A stretch of DNA of 64,000 bases from Halocaridina rubra (GCA_037179515.1 JAXCGZ010003825.1:82501-146500), one strand, 5' to 3'; positions 12,235 through 26,939 are shown, counted from the stretch's first letter. Numbers and translations are program-made. Notes: a model not told the origin generated them from the sequence alone.

Positions 12235-13084
12235 GTGAGTAGATAAGGTTGAATTTTTTATTTTATTTTTTTTTTAAAGGAAAGTTAAGTCATGTATCAG
12301 ACTATTTTACTTTTAACTCTCAGTCGCTCAACATATCTGCTGAAAATACTAAGGTTAATGACCTATTTGGGTTCCAGTTAATGCCGAGTGATTGAGAATT
12401 TTATGTTGTTACTAATCTGCTATAAATGCTCACGTAATTATTGGTAATGAGGAGTAGGATATTGGCTTCAGTGACTTGTTTATGTTTACAGTGCCACAAT
12501 TAGACTATATTTTATTTTAAAACTGCTAGGCTGTAGTTTCCAAAAGTCTCTATACTTAAAGTAAGAGATGTTGTGAAGATAGTGCAATATGAGTGCCGAA
12601 TCCAGGCTGGCTGGTTGCAGGCTGTATGTCCCTCTTCATCATATGATTGAGAGTTGATTTACTGAAGTATATTTGATATTAGTAATATTTCTTGTAAGAT
12701 TTACAAGAACCATCAAGCACATACTGTCGTATGTGCATAACGTAAGATTGTAGCCTCATATCTTGTTTCTTAAAATTTACTGGAGAGAAAAAGAAGTTGT
12801 GACTCTGAAATTTGTGCAGTTTTTTTAACTTGGTTTTAGAATTTTTTAATATTACGAGTCCTCAGTTTTGGTATGTTTTATGCCTTCTAAATCCTTATCA
12901 GCCGTTGTATATAGGCTTATTCTGAGAACACGTAGCATACAATGTGTACTTTAAAGAGTTGTGTTTTGAAATGGTTGTATGCAATTGTTTAAAATTTGAA
13001 TATTAGGATTCAGTTAATTCATATTCTCACAACAGCCGGTGGTTATGTTAGTTTATAATTTTAAGTTGATAAAGAATAATCTTT

Positions 13085-13220
13085 GGGACATGGGTAGTGT
13101 AGTAGGAGAATGATTGACGTGGAGTTGACTTGCCTGCATTTGAGCCCTCTTGGGGCTGTAGTTTTGCATCCAGCTATTGTTCCCCATCTTCAGTCTGTCT
13201 GTCCCTACCCCCCTATTAGG
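13085..13220 (+). repeat. Probable tRNA-derived SINE piece
   Basis: ggtagtgtagtaggagaatg followed 45 bp later by gcatttgagccctc resembles A and B boxes. No clear ends. Confidence 0.35.
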
Positions 13221-13505
13221 GACTATGGTTACACATAAAACATGGATTATGATAAATATTAATGTATAGTGGATTTCATTAGTGTATAGCAACACATTCT
13301 AGCCCTTAACCAGTTTTTCTGTTCATAAGGGATTGTGCTATATGTAGAGAGTTCTATAACATGGTTGCAATTGTAATCTAGCTTTGAGGTAATATATTAT
13401 TTCAGTGTTTGCAGAACTCAACTTTGTTTAAAAAGTTGTCCGTTCTGAAAAAAATACTTCTGTATTGCATTAGACACTCTTGTATTGTTAATATTTAATA
13501 CAAAT

Positions 13506-13790
13506 ACTCTTTATTTTTCTGTACTTCCTTTATACTGTATTTGAAAAAGGTCCTGAACTTATACTTTTGTGCTGAAATCCTCAGAATTATATGCCTTTGA
13601 GTAGATTTAATTGATATTTTCTGTGTGCTCTTCTACAGCCCTCTCTCCACTCTTTATCTTTCTGTTCTTCCCTTATACTTTATTTAAAAAGATCTTGAAC
13701 TTTTACTTTTGTGCTGAAATCCTTAGAATTATATGCCTGTAAGTAGATTTAATTGATATTTTCTCAGTGCTCTTCTACAGTCCTCTCTCA
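13506..13790. repeat. Tandem duplication, about 143 bp x2, in wts intron 2
   Basis: The blocks starting actctttat at 13506 and 13649 are collinear, with shared gtgctgaaatcct, gaattatatgcct and gtagatttaattgatatttt. They differ at about one in ten positions. Confidence 0.85.
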
Positions 13791-15111
13791 CATGGGAATA
13801 ATTGTCAGGAAACCTGCTTGAAATTTAATGTGACTTCCTCATGATCATTACTTAGATCATTGAAGACAATTCGTGTATACTAGAGTCTATGCTGTAAAGA
13901 AGGTTGGAGTCCTCGTGCTTTTTGTATAGATTTATTTCTCTTAAAGCAATTACAGCTCCATTAAAAAGTGACTTAACGTCATTTTTTGGGGGGTATGTTG
14001 ACTTTGTATGAACTTGGGGCCAATGATTCTTTAGTTTTTAATAGTGAGAATGTTTTAGGAAATAGATAAGTTTTAGTTTTTGATGTCGAATCGATTAAGA
14101 CATTAAACCTTAATATTTGAGATATTGTTGGAGTGTTAAAGATACTTTGTTTTTCCATACAAGATTAGGTAGGATAAGACGATAGCTATGCATTGTATAT
14201 GGTTTTAAAACTAACTTTAAATTTATTCACCATAAATTTTAGGAAGGCACAGGTTATGAGATAATTCAGAATTTATGACTATATGTTATAGGGTATATTG
14301 GGAAAAGCATCCCTCTCACCTTATGCTGTATATTTTTCTTTCCCCAAAACAACCCAGCGTGGACACATTTTGGTCTGGTTGGTAAAATTTTAGTGCCTTA
14401 GTTTATATATTATTTTTGCCACGTATTGCTTTTGTGGGATAAGCTTCATATATTGCGAGAGCCTTCTTTATATAGATTTTAAACTGTTTGTTGGTGTTGC
14501 ATTCTTCAGTTTTGTTGTTCTCTGAAATTAACTTGCATAATTACAGCTTACCACCTCCAGAATGAGGGTGATATTTATAGTCACTGGTTGACATGAATTG
14601 ATCTGATGCACTACTTCTGTTATATTGTAATTCATATTTATTCATATGTACTTGCTATGGTGAGGACCATTCTACTTCGCTGCAGCTTCCTGTGTTCTTT
14701 TATGGAACCTGTCTTCATCGCTTCATCTCTCGGATATATACCAGATGGTGGTGATTCCCCTTATGTTTTTTAGCCCCGTGATCTTGACTGTCTAAGTGAT
14801 TACTTGTATGTTTGTGTGTGTGAGAGAGATAGAAAGAGGAAAAAGTAATTCCTTTTATTTCATATACAGTGATCTGTAATACTACTTAAAAAATTGCATT
14901 TTGGATTTTAGAACCTTCGTATTCTGCAGAGGTTTATCTTTTCACAGAGCTGCTAATCAAGGGGGGTGGTGCTGTGTAGGGTGATATGAAACCCTGCTTC
15001 TTTCATTTTTCTTTTCATTTTGTGGTCCTCCTGCTTGCATCAGCAGGATATGTCCTCATATAAAAAACTCAACAGTATGTTGTTTAAATGTGCAGTATTA
15101 GGAATTGTATA

Positions 15112-17384
15112 TATTTTTTTTATGAGTGTGACTTCGGGACAGGCAAGAAAATTGCCCTCATCAATAAAGGCCTGGGCATGAATAAAAAGTAGAAGGTTAA
15201 CGACAAGGCAGAAATGAGGTAATGATACACAGTAAGAAAAGGACAGGCTGAAAGAATAGTCGAAGTACTGAACTTAGGTCATAGAAAAATGACAGGATTA
15301 CGCCCCGAGATGACGATAGGTCCGTTTTTTTAAAAAAGGTTATAAGAATTAGGAAAGACAGAAGGGGGAAGAGAGTTCAAGATGCTGGAGGTAGTTGAAA
15401 AGAAACACTTGCTGCACTGACCAATCCGCGAGCTACAAATCTCCACACAGTACCTGTGAGACGATGCCGTTTGGTGAGTGTTACGTTGCCTCGGCAGTGT
15501 GGGAGGAATGCAACTCTCCAACTCATCAGAGTAGCGATAGAAAAGAGATAGAGATATGCCTTACGGTGAGGAGAAAGAAAAAGAATCCAGATTAAAAGTA
15601 AGAGAAGGGTCATACATGAGTCTGACTGCCTTAGATTCAACCCTATCAAAGAGGTAAGTATATGAAGAAGCACCTCAGATGTGCGAGCAGTATTCTAAGC
15701 AGGGACGGATAAGACCTTTATAGATAAGTATCTGTAAAGAAGATAAGTAATGACGAAATTGTAATAGAACCCCCAATTTTTTGGAGGCAGATTTAGGAAT
15801 TTGGACTATGTGATTCCTCCAAAACAAGGTAGAGGCTATCTGGATTCCAAACATATTGATAGAATGAAGAGCATAAATTTCGGTAGTTTTGAAGACCAAA
15901 GACTTTTCAAAAAAGTGAGAATTGAGCAAAGTTTCGAAAACTTAAGCGAAAGATGAGGTAAGGGCAATAGGTCGGTAGTTTGAAGGAATAGAGCAGTCAC
16001 CCTTCTTAGGAATAGGTTGCACTAGAGCATGGTTCCAAGATGAAATATATATACTGGCTGACAGAATGAGGTGAATAAGACAGGAGCCAGTTCATCTGTA
16101 AATTCCTTAAAGAACCTTGCATGGATGCCATCAGGACCAGATGCCTTGTTTGTCTTTAGTAAGTGAAGAACTTTATGAACTTTATGTAAAGAAGGATAAG
16201 GGAGGGCATAGGGTTAGAGAGGGGTAAAGAATGAGGGACAGGTGCACTGGAATCGCTTATGGATGAGTTGGCAGAAAAATGAGAGCCAAAGAGAGTGGCT
16301 TTGTCAGTGGGAGAGCAAGCTCTAGAACCATCAGAACGAATGAGATGGGGAAAGCTTCAGTTACAGAAGTTTTTGGAGAGGTTTATGGCTAAGGACCAGA
16401 AGCATTTATCAGTGAGAGAGGAGTTAAGGTCAACTTTCCTTCTTATAAAAGGAACTTTAGAGTTTCGAATCTTAACAGTACAGTAATTCTTAGCTGAAAT
16501 AAAAGCAGAGCAAGTTAAATCAGAAGGAGAGGCTTGAGAGACTGGTGTTCCCGATTCCTGGCCTGAATAACCATGGAGCAGGCACGGTCAAACCAAGGAT
16601 TAGGGGAAAAAGTTTTCATAGTGGAGGGGATGAATGCCTTCATTCCTGAGGTTATGATCTTGACAACTTTTAGGTCTACCTGATCAGGGTTGCGGGGCCG
16701 AAAGCAGTAGTCTTCCCATGGGCAGTCAAAGAGGAAATTACTCAAATATTCACGCTTGGTATGCTCAGAGTGCCAAATGTGGCACTGAGTAGCAGGAATT
16801 GATGGAGGGGGAGCAAAAATGGAAGAGATTGAGATCACTGAGTGGTCATATTTCCCAAAAGGGGAAAGCACAAGATATGAGTAATTTGAAGGATTAGAAG
16901 CAAGATATTGGTCAAGAGTGTTGGCTGTATGTTTATGTCGATTAGGAACACGAGTTGAATGTTTGATAATCTGCTCCAGATTGTGAGTAATAGAGACAGC
17001 AAGGGCATCACTTCCTCCCAGATAAGTGTGAGAAGAATTAAGTCGCTCACTGTGGTGTACATTGAAGTCCCCAATATAGAGATTCAGCATATGTGAGAAG
17101 ATAATAAGGACTCATGTCAAGAGGACAGATTTTCAAAGAAGACACAAAGTCAGTGGAGTTTGGAGAGCAGTAGCAGAAGCATAGGAATATAGTGTGATGG
17201 AGAGTGAGATTTTCAGCCAGAGAACATCAAATTCAGGAGATTCAAGGTCCATGTGCCTTGCAAAAGGAGTGTTAGTGTTGCAGTAGGCACAGACCCCACC
17301 TTTGGAACGAAAATGATTATACAGATTATCATGAGAGATTTGAGTTTCAGAGAGGAGGAGGAGGTTAGGGAGGGATGTACCCAA
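15112..17384 (-). mobile_element. Degenerate non-LTR retrotransposon (LINE) in wts intron 2, antisense
   Basis: Minus-strand translation shows an endonuclease region (LLLLSETQ, GGVCAY; then IGDFNVHHSERL near 17080-17040, and the DHSVIS active-site-like segment near 16840), followed by TNKASGPDGIHARFFKEF near 16130-16180 and NYRPIALTS-like sequence near 15980. It then jumps straight to the post-RT segment SKKLGVLLQFRHYL and RPCLEYCSHIW near 15680-15770. The palm with the catalytic DD is therefore missing. Stops and frameshifts are frequent. The 3' tail ends in poly(A) at about 15112. Dead element. Confidence 0.75.
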
Positions 17385-17921
17385 ATGCTAATCCACAGAC
17401 GAAAGATTAGAATTCAGACCACGAATGTTAGAAAAGTGAAGAGTGAAAGAAGCAGATTTGATATAAAGTTTATTGCTAATATGGTGTAAGTTTTTTTCAT
17501 CTTTAGCTATTAAATTACATGGCATAGCTACCATCAAGTTTTGTTGTTTTTATGAACTCGTGTAAACTTTTTTATGTTGAAACAATCGTCACAATTCTTG
17601 TGCAAATTAAAGTGTTTATTCACTCATAGTAACATACTGTTCATCCACCTTATAAATGGTCTTCCTCTTGCAGCTCTAATCGCGTTTGTTTTTAATCTTG
17701 ACACTCATCACCTAGAATTTTTCCCTGTATCAAGTCTTTTTTTTTTCTTTTTCATCTTTACAAGTTTTATAAATTCATTATTTTACTTACTGATCCAGTA
17801 ATCCCTCATCTTTTTATTTTACTTCATTTATTCTCATTATACATAAAACTGTTCCCAAGCAACTGCTTTACATCTTTCTATCCCGCTCGACTAAAATTTC
17901 TTGACATTAGTTCACAATCAG

Positions 17922-18184
<263 letters not shown>

Positions 18185-19171
18185 TGTATACACACACCAT
18201 AAAGGTCATCAAAATGCTTTAAGCCATATTTGCCCTTTATTTGGGATGTGCAAGCATAAATCAACTTTACAATCTTTTACACTTCTTTGCTGTCAGCCAG
18301 TAGTATTGTCTACTGCTTATTATCCTTAGAAATATACTTCATCGCTCACCATTAGTGTCCTCTAGTGATGGTGATTTCGTATCCATGTAAGTGTGAAATA
18401 GCTATGATGGTCTCAAGTTTTTCTTGCTATTTTAATTTCGGAGCCTTTTTTTTTTCAGCAGAAAATTTTAAAAAATCCCAGAAGATCACCATCCGATTTT
18501 GGCCTTTGGTGTGAAGTATTTTGTTTCTTTAATCTCTCTCTCAGACTGTGTACTGTGCATCCTTCAATCTTCTTTGTCATCCATATACTGTAGTGCAAAC
18601 AGCCTTGTGTCCTTTTTTACAGTCATTCAGTTTGTTACATATTTTGTATATTTTCACCCAAAATTTAATTCTGTATATATTGTATTAGTAGATTTACTGA
18701 GCTTTCTCTGACTGGTAACTTTAGACTTTTTCATATACTGGGTATGTCCCTCATCATCAAGTGTATCTTGCTAGTACCTCATGCGATTTTTAGTAATGTA
18801 ATCATATTTTTAATGTTGGTCATCATCATTTAAATCTCACCAGGCTCTCAAATTCTTTTTAGTTTTGTAACCATCTTTTTTAATATTTCTTAAATTATCT
18901 TTAGTTAGTAATCATCTTCATATTGTTCGTCAGATGTTTTTAGTTGGTCATTCACATTTTTAACGTACACTATGCAGTTGTCCTCTTTTCAATATGGGAA
19001 TTGAAATCATTGTTAGGTAGAAATTAACCATATTTTTTTTTGTTTTTATTATTTGTACATATAGAAAGAGGTTTATAAATAGGAAAATTCGAGTTTTTCA
19101 CAGGTAGTTAACACCAACGTCATATCGCGAAAAACGAAAGCAAAAATTTTGATTCCCAATTTTATGAGGTT

Positions 19172-19308
19172 GTCCCTTATAAGGGGGTTGGCCTAGTCAA
19201 GCCAAGATTTTACTCTTTGTTGGAGGAAATAAAGGAGGTTATTTCCTGTCCCTTGGCTTCTCCTCATTTAGTCTACTTTTATGACACTCAGGGAATATGG
19301 AGGAGGTA
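19172..19308. repeat. Dispersed repeat, copy 1
   Basis: Starts cccttataagggggttggc and includes agtctacttttatgac. A related copy is at 19595-19735. Family not recognised. Confidence 0.4.
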
Positions 19309-19594
19309 TTCGTGTCCCCTCAGAAGTAGGTAGTGTGTAATAAATGTATGTAGATTAAAAATCACGGCAAGTGATTCCATTACATTGTTTATCATATGAA
19401 ATATAGAGTCGGGAAGGTGATAAGACCTGATAAAATATGAATAAAGACTGATTATATATATTCCATTCTTTGTGTCAGAAGCGCTGCTTTCATGAATGAC
19501 TCGGGGGGGGGGGGGATAGTGAAGATAATTTCCCACCTTTGAATGTAAAACAAAATGCCAATTTAATCATCCTTCCATATACCAAAGCCATATT

Positions 19595-19735
19595 CCCCTT
19601 TATAAGGGGGGTGGCAGAGTCAAAGTAAATACTTTGACTTTTTGAGGGAAGTGAATACATAGGAAGAGGAAGAGGGGATTCCCTTTCCCCTAGCTCCGCC
19701 CCATTCAGTCGACTTTTACGACGTAGGGGAACACG
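19595..19735. repeat. Dispersed repeat, copy 2
   Basis: Starts ccctttataaggggggtggc and includes agtcgacttttacgac. It has the same layout as 19172-19308. A third, weaker relative begins near 25138. Confidence 0.4.
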
Positions 19736-20254
19736 GAGGTTTTTAACTTTTTTTTTTTATAATGATTTTTGAAAGAACCCTCTCACTTACCTTTCTCATC
19801 TTTCTTGTTCATAGCTTTATTTTTCTGATTAATACACACTCAGGAAATTTTGATTTGAGAAACTTTGTAATTCTTAACGGACCTATCGTAAGTACATACC
19901 AAGTAGCTGTTTTTTAAGATTTTCAGCTTACATTTACAATACTCTTGCTACAGTGAAAAATTATTCCTCTCGAAACCCTAATCCCTTGTTCTGTTTCAAA
20001 GAAAAGTTGAAGCGATCTCGTACTGTACTAGAATCAGTGCTCAACTCTTGACAGGATGTGAAGAAAGTTATAACTGTTTTAAAGGTTTGAAAGTACGTAC
20101 TACCTGTCTGTGCGCATTTAAATTTCATTTGATTGCAGATAAGAGGGTAAATATATCATTCTATAACTTTATGCCTGAATTACAATTTAGGATTTTCCAA
20201 ATTAAGAATTGGCAAGATCATACTATAATCAAATTTGGAACCACTGTGACCGAA

Positions 20255-20390
20255 TGGATAGCTTTGAGTAATCCACTTGGGAGTTGACAGACCCATGATC
20301 AAGCCCATCGTGGGGCATTATGATAGGCATCCAGCTTAATTCCCTAGCTACACTTTGTTTGCATTACCCATGAAGGGGATTAATAGTGAC
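20255..20390 (+). repeat. Probable tRNA-derived SINE piece
   Basis: gaatggatagctttgagtaa and gatcaagcccatcg have the spacing of a tRNA-like head, followed by a short non-coding body. Confidence 0.3.
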
Positions 20391-21844
20391 ACATAAGTAA
20401 ACAACTTCTATAACCAAATTAGCCTTTCAACTATAAAATGTATACAGCATTTATTTTGCACATGTCTCCATGTACATTATGATTTTCATATTGCTCTAAT
20501 GATAATAGTAGTGAATGTGGATGCAAGTTTCCTCGGTATCTTAAAAGGTGTTCCATGCTGTAGATAAAATGTGCATTGATACAACGATTAATAATGAATA
20601 CAAGTGTCATGTTGAGCATTTTTCTTTTAATGTCCTTGAATCCTGTGTCAGATGTTTGGTACAACACACTTAGCTAGAGAGCATGATTTCGCTACAATGT
20701 GTGACCATTGATATCTGTGAACCTTACCCTTGCTATAAATATGCACCTGCTTTCTGTTTTACAGTTCGAGTTCATGTTTGGGTTCTTTACTACGAAAATA
20801 TGGTGAACCTCTCCTCTGCCTTTGTTTACTTCTTCCATTACCTATTGCTTCTGAAGCTACTTAAAGCCCTGTATGTGGTAACTTTTGAATAATGAAACTA
20901 TCTCTTGTATGAAAGACAGTGCTCTTTGACTTATTTTTGAAAATATCCAAAGTTAATCCGCAAATATAATCTGGTTTTCCGTCTTAGTATCTAGGCTCAT
21001 TCTACTTGATGCTGCACATATTTATGAAGTCCCTAATATAAACTTCAGTATTTCGATAATGTTATATTATTGCAGTTAGAATATGCTTTCCACCATTGCC
21101 GTTGATGTTAGGAGGGAACTTGCATGAGAGGGTTTCAGATTACAGCCAATAAGTAATTCTTTATTAGGAATCATTCTAGTGGTAACGTCTTATTGCTTCT
21201 TTGTACATTAGGTTCTGAATTAATATTTCCATATGTTTGAGGAATATTTTCAAATGGACTGCATCTGATTCTCTCTTTCTAACATGAGATTATTTTCTTA
21301 TCTTTTGAAAATTCTCTCTTCCCACTGAATGATTATTTTTTAATTTGGAATCTTTTTACGTCCTGCTTATTTTGAGACTTTCAGGGACTTATTGTCAATC
21401 TGGAAATGTAAATGTTCTCGTCAGTTAATTTATGTATAAGAATGTTTTCTTTTGATGTAAAGTCTGTTCAACTTTTTCTTTAAGTTCTTTTTGATTCAGC
21501 TTTACATGCTTGTAAGATAAATTCATACCTGTTATCGTGATAACTTACGTCTTGCTTTTGATAATGTGTGGTGTGTCCTTTAGCGATAGTCACAAATTGC
21601 AATTTAGGGTAAAGTTTTCCCCATTTCCTCACAGGCTTGAAGAAACTGATTGTATGTCATTTTCTCATTCAGCTTTGTTGTGATACAGTATTTGTTGTCA
21701 TTTAGCATTTAAACTATGATATTATTTCCATCACTTGGATATAGTGTAATGCAGCATCGTAAACTTATTCCTAAAGTAGCAAATTGTACCTTAGCATCGC
21801 AATAAGTTTTATAGCAGAAGAGGTTCACCATTTTCTATGTCGCA

Positions 21845-21985
21845 TTTAGCCATCATGAATGGGGGTGGGCTGAGATTGGTCCTTATATCCCTTGGTGGGC
21901 TCAAACTCGGGTTAATTGCTTAAACACGGGTTAATTGCTTCTCGATTCGTGCATTCTACCTCTGAGCCTCTCTGGCTCCCTTTTT
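21845..21985 (-). repeat. Probable tRNA-derived SINE piece
   Basis: On the minus strand, gaggctcagaggtagaatgc followed by gagtttgagccc resembles A and B boxes. Contains an internal duplication of gggttaattgctt. Confidence 0.45.
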
Positions 21986-22659
21986 TTTAGCAGAGGAATG
22001 ATTGCCTAAATACAGATTTGCTCTTGCCACTATTATTCCAGGGCTTAGTAGTGGAATTTTTTCATGTCTTGAGTTGCTGTATGGCCAAGATTATAACGTT
22101 GCTATTCCCTTTGTACTTGTTATCGGCGACTACTATTTTTTTTTTAGTGTGGTAGGTCATTTACTGCCCAATAATACTTTCAATTATTCAAGGTATAAAA
22201 GGTCATCTTCTTATAATTTTTTGATTGTTGTCTTAATCTTGTTTCCTTATGGTTACTTTATTATTCTGTCTGTGAATTTCCCTCGGAGTGTAAATTTTTT
22301 TGAATTTATTTTTGTTTTTGTTTTTGTCGTGTGTAGACTTGAAACCTCGTCTGTTATTTCTTCATTACTCTTCAGTTTTCACGTTTTTGAAGTACAGTAT
22401 TTTTGTCTAAAAAGTGATTACGACTCAACTTTTTTTTTTCTTTTCCCGTTAGGTTTTAAATTAGTGGAAAATAGCTGAATTATATGTTTTAGTAGTGATA
22501 GCTACATATAAGTACAGTACATTATGATAAGAAAAAAGTACAGTAATAGTTGATGACAGCCGAACCTTACCACATTTTTTTTTATTCTCTAATTTTTGGA
22601 AACCAGAACTAGTTTTTCTTAGAGTAGAAATCAATTAAAGGTTATTGTGATTGCCCCCC

Positions 22660-22701
22660 TGTGTGTGTGTGTGTGTTGTTGTTGTTGTTGTTGTTGTGTT
22701 T

Positions 22702-22735
<34 letters not shown>
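22660..22735. repeat. (TG)n(TTG)n(T)n compound repeat
   Basis: TG, then TTG units, then a T run of about 30. Confidence 0.93.
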
Positions 22736-22737
<2 letters not shown>

Positions 22738-24178
22738 GTATCTCATATTGCAAGGAGGGCTTACATGGGCAATAAATTCATAGAAGGTTTTTAAAAAATC
22801 AAGTCCACCGAAGGTATATGTTATTTTCACTATCATGAACATCACTCTCATTGCTGCTAGATGGTAAGAAACAATAGAGAAAATGAACAGACAATTACAT
22901 CACTGACGTTGTTCACTCATCCATTCATACTTTCATTTGTAATGTTATAAACAGAGAGCATATGAAGAAATTGGCTTGCTTTTTGCACAGCTTACCTTCA
23001 GATTTTAAGTTAACGTTCTAGCTTCTTAGGGCCTGGTGTATTGTTTTGGGGGGTAATATTAGTGACTAAGAGAATATTCTCATCAGACATGATGCCAAAG
23101 CTAGAAGGATGGCCACAGTTGTAACTGTGTCATCCTCTGTTCCTGTAGTTATTATTTGTGATGCAGAAAATCAGATGTTGGTTCTAAAATTCACTCTCTA
23201 CATACAAGGGATGCAAAATTAAAAATGGTTATCTCATGGGTTGAAATTTTTAAATACTGTATATGTATTGTAGTAATATTAGATCTTGGGTCTTGAAAGA
23301 GATCATCTAGTTTAATGAAAACACTGCAGTTATTTATTAATGAGGAAAATTATAGTAAAACTTAGTAAAAAGTTGTTTGTTATATACATAATAGGACAGC
23401 CTTCCCTCTTGAGAAGTGTAATGATAGATTTTTTATGTGAATGTTTTTGGCATGGATTATGATAACGTATTTTATATGCTTTATGCAACCTTGTGAACTG
23501 TTGTACCCAGTACTGCTTCTTAGCACAAATAGAAATTGTATAATGATTGTGGAAAACACTGGTTTTTCAATGTTTAACCTTTTTTGCATAGCTTTTCCTA
23601 TTTGATTAAAGCTTATATTCATTAATATATTTCACTTAACAAGTCATGATATAATGTAGTACTGTCTCTTGAAAGAAAGTTGGTCTGGAGATGAATGTCG
23701 AAGGTGTGGAATGTGTACTGTTCCTCATCGAGGTACAGACCTCAGCGTACGCCAGAAGGAGTGTAGAAAAGCGGCTACTACTTAATGCAATCTGAACATA
23801 CTTCCACTCTCAGATAGGCTTTTTTTATGTATTCCGTTAGCACCTTTTCATATTGCCAAACTATGTCTGTCTACTTGTGAACATCATCCTTACACAAGGA
23901 TATTGAATGGTAATATGAATATTAACAGGAATTTAACATGTAGTGAAGCCCTATTTAAAATCTGATTAAATTATATATTGTGGGGTCTCTAGGCATGAGT
24001 GAAGTAAAGGTAATGAATATGTCTTTGTGTGTGTGCATGCATATGTACGTGTACATATTCCAAATTATATGGTACGTATAGGAATTGATATTGCAAACTG
24101 TAGGTGTAATGGTGACGTATAGTAGTATTGTAGATGAGGAGGCGTTTATGTATCATTGATAGCATGGTTCATTTTTAT

Positions 24179-24330
24179 TTTAGTATTTTGAGTGTGACCC
24201 AGGACAGGCAAGAATATCGCTCTCATTGGACCCGGGCACCAAGAAAAACACTGAGATGAACAAAAAGTAGAATCTTAAGGACAAGGCATAAAACTCACTT
24301 GAAGATACATAATGAGCTCTTTAGGGAGAA
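24179..24330 (-). mobile_element. LINE 3' tail fragment
   Basis: The 3'-UTR-like phrase shared with the element at 15112 (gagtgtgac..gacaggcaaga..cctcat..gggca) recurs here in the same orientation, with no coding remnant. It is a 5'-truncated copy of the same or a related LINE. Confidence 0.55.
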
Positions 24331-25844
24331 AAGTACTGAGTATAGTTTAGTAAATTATCGTTCAAACGTTGTTGTCGCCTGTCTACTTGACTATTTGACT
24401 GAGCTGGTCTGCTGAGTTTATCTCTGTGAGCTACTGAGTTGAAATCAGCTTACTGAGCTATGAGGCTGAAGTAGCATACGGAACTTTAAAGATGGAATAA
24501 TCTTACTAAACCTACTAGGCTCTAAGATGGAATGAACCATCGAGTTGGCAGTGTAACCTATTTCAAAGAACGTAAATTTTACATGGAGTGTAGGGATTTA
24601 CATACGCTCGCAAGCATCAGTGGGAGTCTGATTTACTTAAGGTTTAGTAAGTTGGTCAATGGCGGCTTTCTTGAAGTTTCCCTGAGGTCTGCGTATAACC
24701 ATCAGAATTTACTTAGGGTAACAGGAACCATTGATTAAGTGAGTAGCAGATAATGTTTCAGTTTTCAGAATCATGTACAGTGTTGTAAAAAAAAATAAAC
24801 AGTTTAGATGCCCCTCAGAAAAGACAGTGCATTCCAATATTTTATTGTTTTTGTATATGTCTCTGTATGGTCTAGCTGTGACCAATGCTGACAGACTACA
24901 AAATTCTGTGACTCATGTACCTTTTGATATTTACTGCTAAACTACAGTTTAAGAAAATATCAAAATGGTGTCCCAAAAATAATAAATTGTTACCACTGTG
25001 CATCTTCCGAGAATTGCTTGTATATGATGCATTATAAGTACTTTAGGGACTTTTAAGTTACTTATAAACTCGTTGAAATAGCCCCGGAAAAGACATTGGA
25101 ATGAATTATACACATCTGACATGCATTGGCCGTGACTGTAATTCCCCTAGTAAGTGGGATTGGCTAAATCGAAGCACACAAGCAAGGAAAAGATGTTAGG
25201 TGCAGGAAAATCCCTTTGACCTGCATCATCTATTTATCCTATATATATTTTTCAAGTAATCACTTATATTGATCATAGAATAAGAAAAAATTGTAGCTTT
25301 AGACGAAGACACTAATATTATAAGATTAAGAACTATAAAAGCCCATAGTATATACAGTATTTGGGTATATAGAAAAAGGTGCAGCTTTAGAAGTTATAGA
25401 AATACCATTCAAAGAACTGTATAAGTAACTTATATTCGATGGAGGTTTTGCATTTCTAGTAAAAACTGTCCATCTTCTATTTTGGAAATCTAATATTTTG
25501 ACATCATTTATATACATGAGGGTAACATTTCTCTCGAAATAATATAGTTGATCCCAAGAAGAGATTAGAGTTAATGAGTAAGCTTTGTGGGCAATATATA
25601 TTTAGGTATTACCGTACTCAGTATTGCAGTTTTTGAAAATTAGCATTCTTTTTTTACATCCATTCATTTCTAACAAATATTGCCTTATTGGAAAGATCAC
25701 TTTTTCTTTTTTTTAACTTAAATGTGATATATAATATTTTATGAAGTGTTCAACCTCTTATTTTTAGTTTTGATAAAGTTTCTCTTTTTGGCATAAAGAG
25801 TACAGTATGTGGATGGTGTTTTTTCGTTTTATGTGTCACTGTTA

Positions 25845-25965
25845 GCCCTTAATTGGGGAAGCTGCCCTTCCTATTGTTCGGCTGTGGGTTCAAATGTGGG
25901 TTTGTCATCTCCCCAGTCGAGCATTCTGTCGTTGCTCTACAATGGTCCCCATGTATGTGCAGGGT
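25845..25965 (-). repeat. Probable tRNA-derived SINE piece
   Basis: On the minus strand, ggaccattgtagagcaacga and cacatttgaacccac have tRNA-like spacing and sequence. Confidence 0.45.
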
Positions 25966-26501
25966 GTCCTGTTTGCAAATATTATGAAAATGATTTATTT
26001 AGTAATTATTTATAATTTAGTTTGTTATGAAAGTTAAATAGTACAATATTAGGTTGAGCCTGCTTTATGCTGAGAGTTGGTGCTCTGTGGCATTTTTTTA
26101 AAGGCTTTGCATTACTTTAAATACCACAATCTGCCTTTATTGGAGATTACTTGTTATTGGTCATTGCTTTGTCAAATATATTTATTATATGTAATGGAGT
26201 GGGCTTTAATAAGGGTTTGGTTTTTCCTTTTAGGCTTTGTTTGTGGCATTCCTTTTTGATTAGATAAAAGTTGTTTGTAGTTATTGGCGGTAGACTGCGT
26301 GCGAAAGCTTGTCTGTTACATATGGTAAAGGTCTTAGTAGGTATAGTAAGTCTTGGAATATCTGTTATTGGCTCATTTAGCATTCACATATTATTTGTTT
26401 TTGTCAAGAATTGCTTGCTACCAGACCTGACTTATGTTCTAATAGAGGACTATATACCCTTGGCTATCGTGCTGAGTTTGAATTTTCATATTTTGTGTAA
26501 A

Positions 26502-26507
<6 letters not shown>

Positions 26508-26559
<52 letters not shown>

Positions 26560-26586
26560 GAGAGAGAGAGAGAGAGAGAGAGTGTG
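26508..26586. repeat. (GA)n microsatellite
   Basis: Imperfect, with gg and tg interruptions. Confidence 0.93.
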
Positions 26587-26939
26587 TGTTATTACTAGTT
26601 TTTCAGAATATTTTTAGCGGTGTTGATAAGCATCTTTTATTTTCTGAAAGTGAAGAAAATATAAGAAAAAGCAAATTCTTTTGTTAAATATTCAGATTTA
26701 ACAAAAGATATTTCTGTGTATTACAACCTTTTTTCAATTTTATTTATTATAGTGACTGGGGGTTGATTATTATAAGGTGCTGTCCCAATCATAAATATTA
26801 AGTAGCTTGGAAGGGCCTTTCCTAGGTAAGCAGTTATCCTAAGGGTAAATGTCATTAAGGTCGTTTACCTTTAATTGCAGACCATAATAGTGATACTTAA
26901 TATCTTTTAGCAGTTGTATTTTGCCACTTTTATTTGTCG

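Noticed and set aside
22002..22478. 158-codon plus-strand frame with hydrophobic stretches
   Set aside because: T-rich intronic sequence; the hydrophobicity follows from TTT-rich codons. No known family, no splice context.
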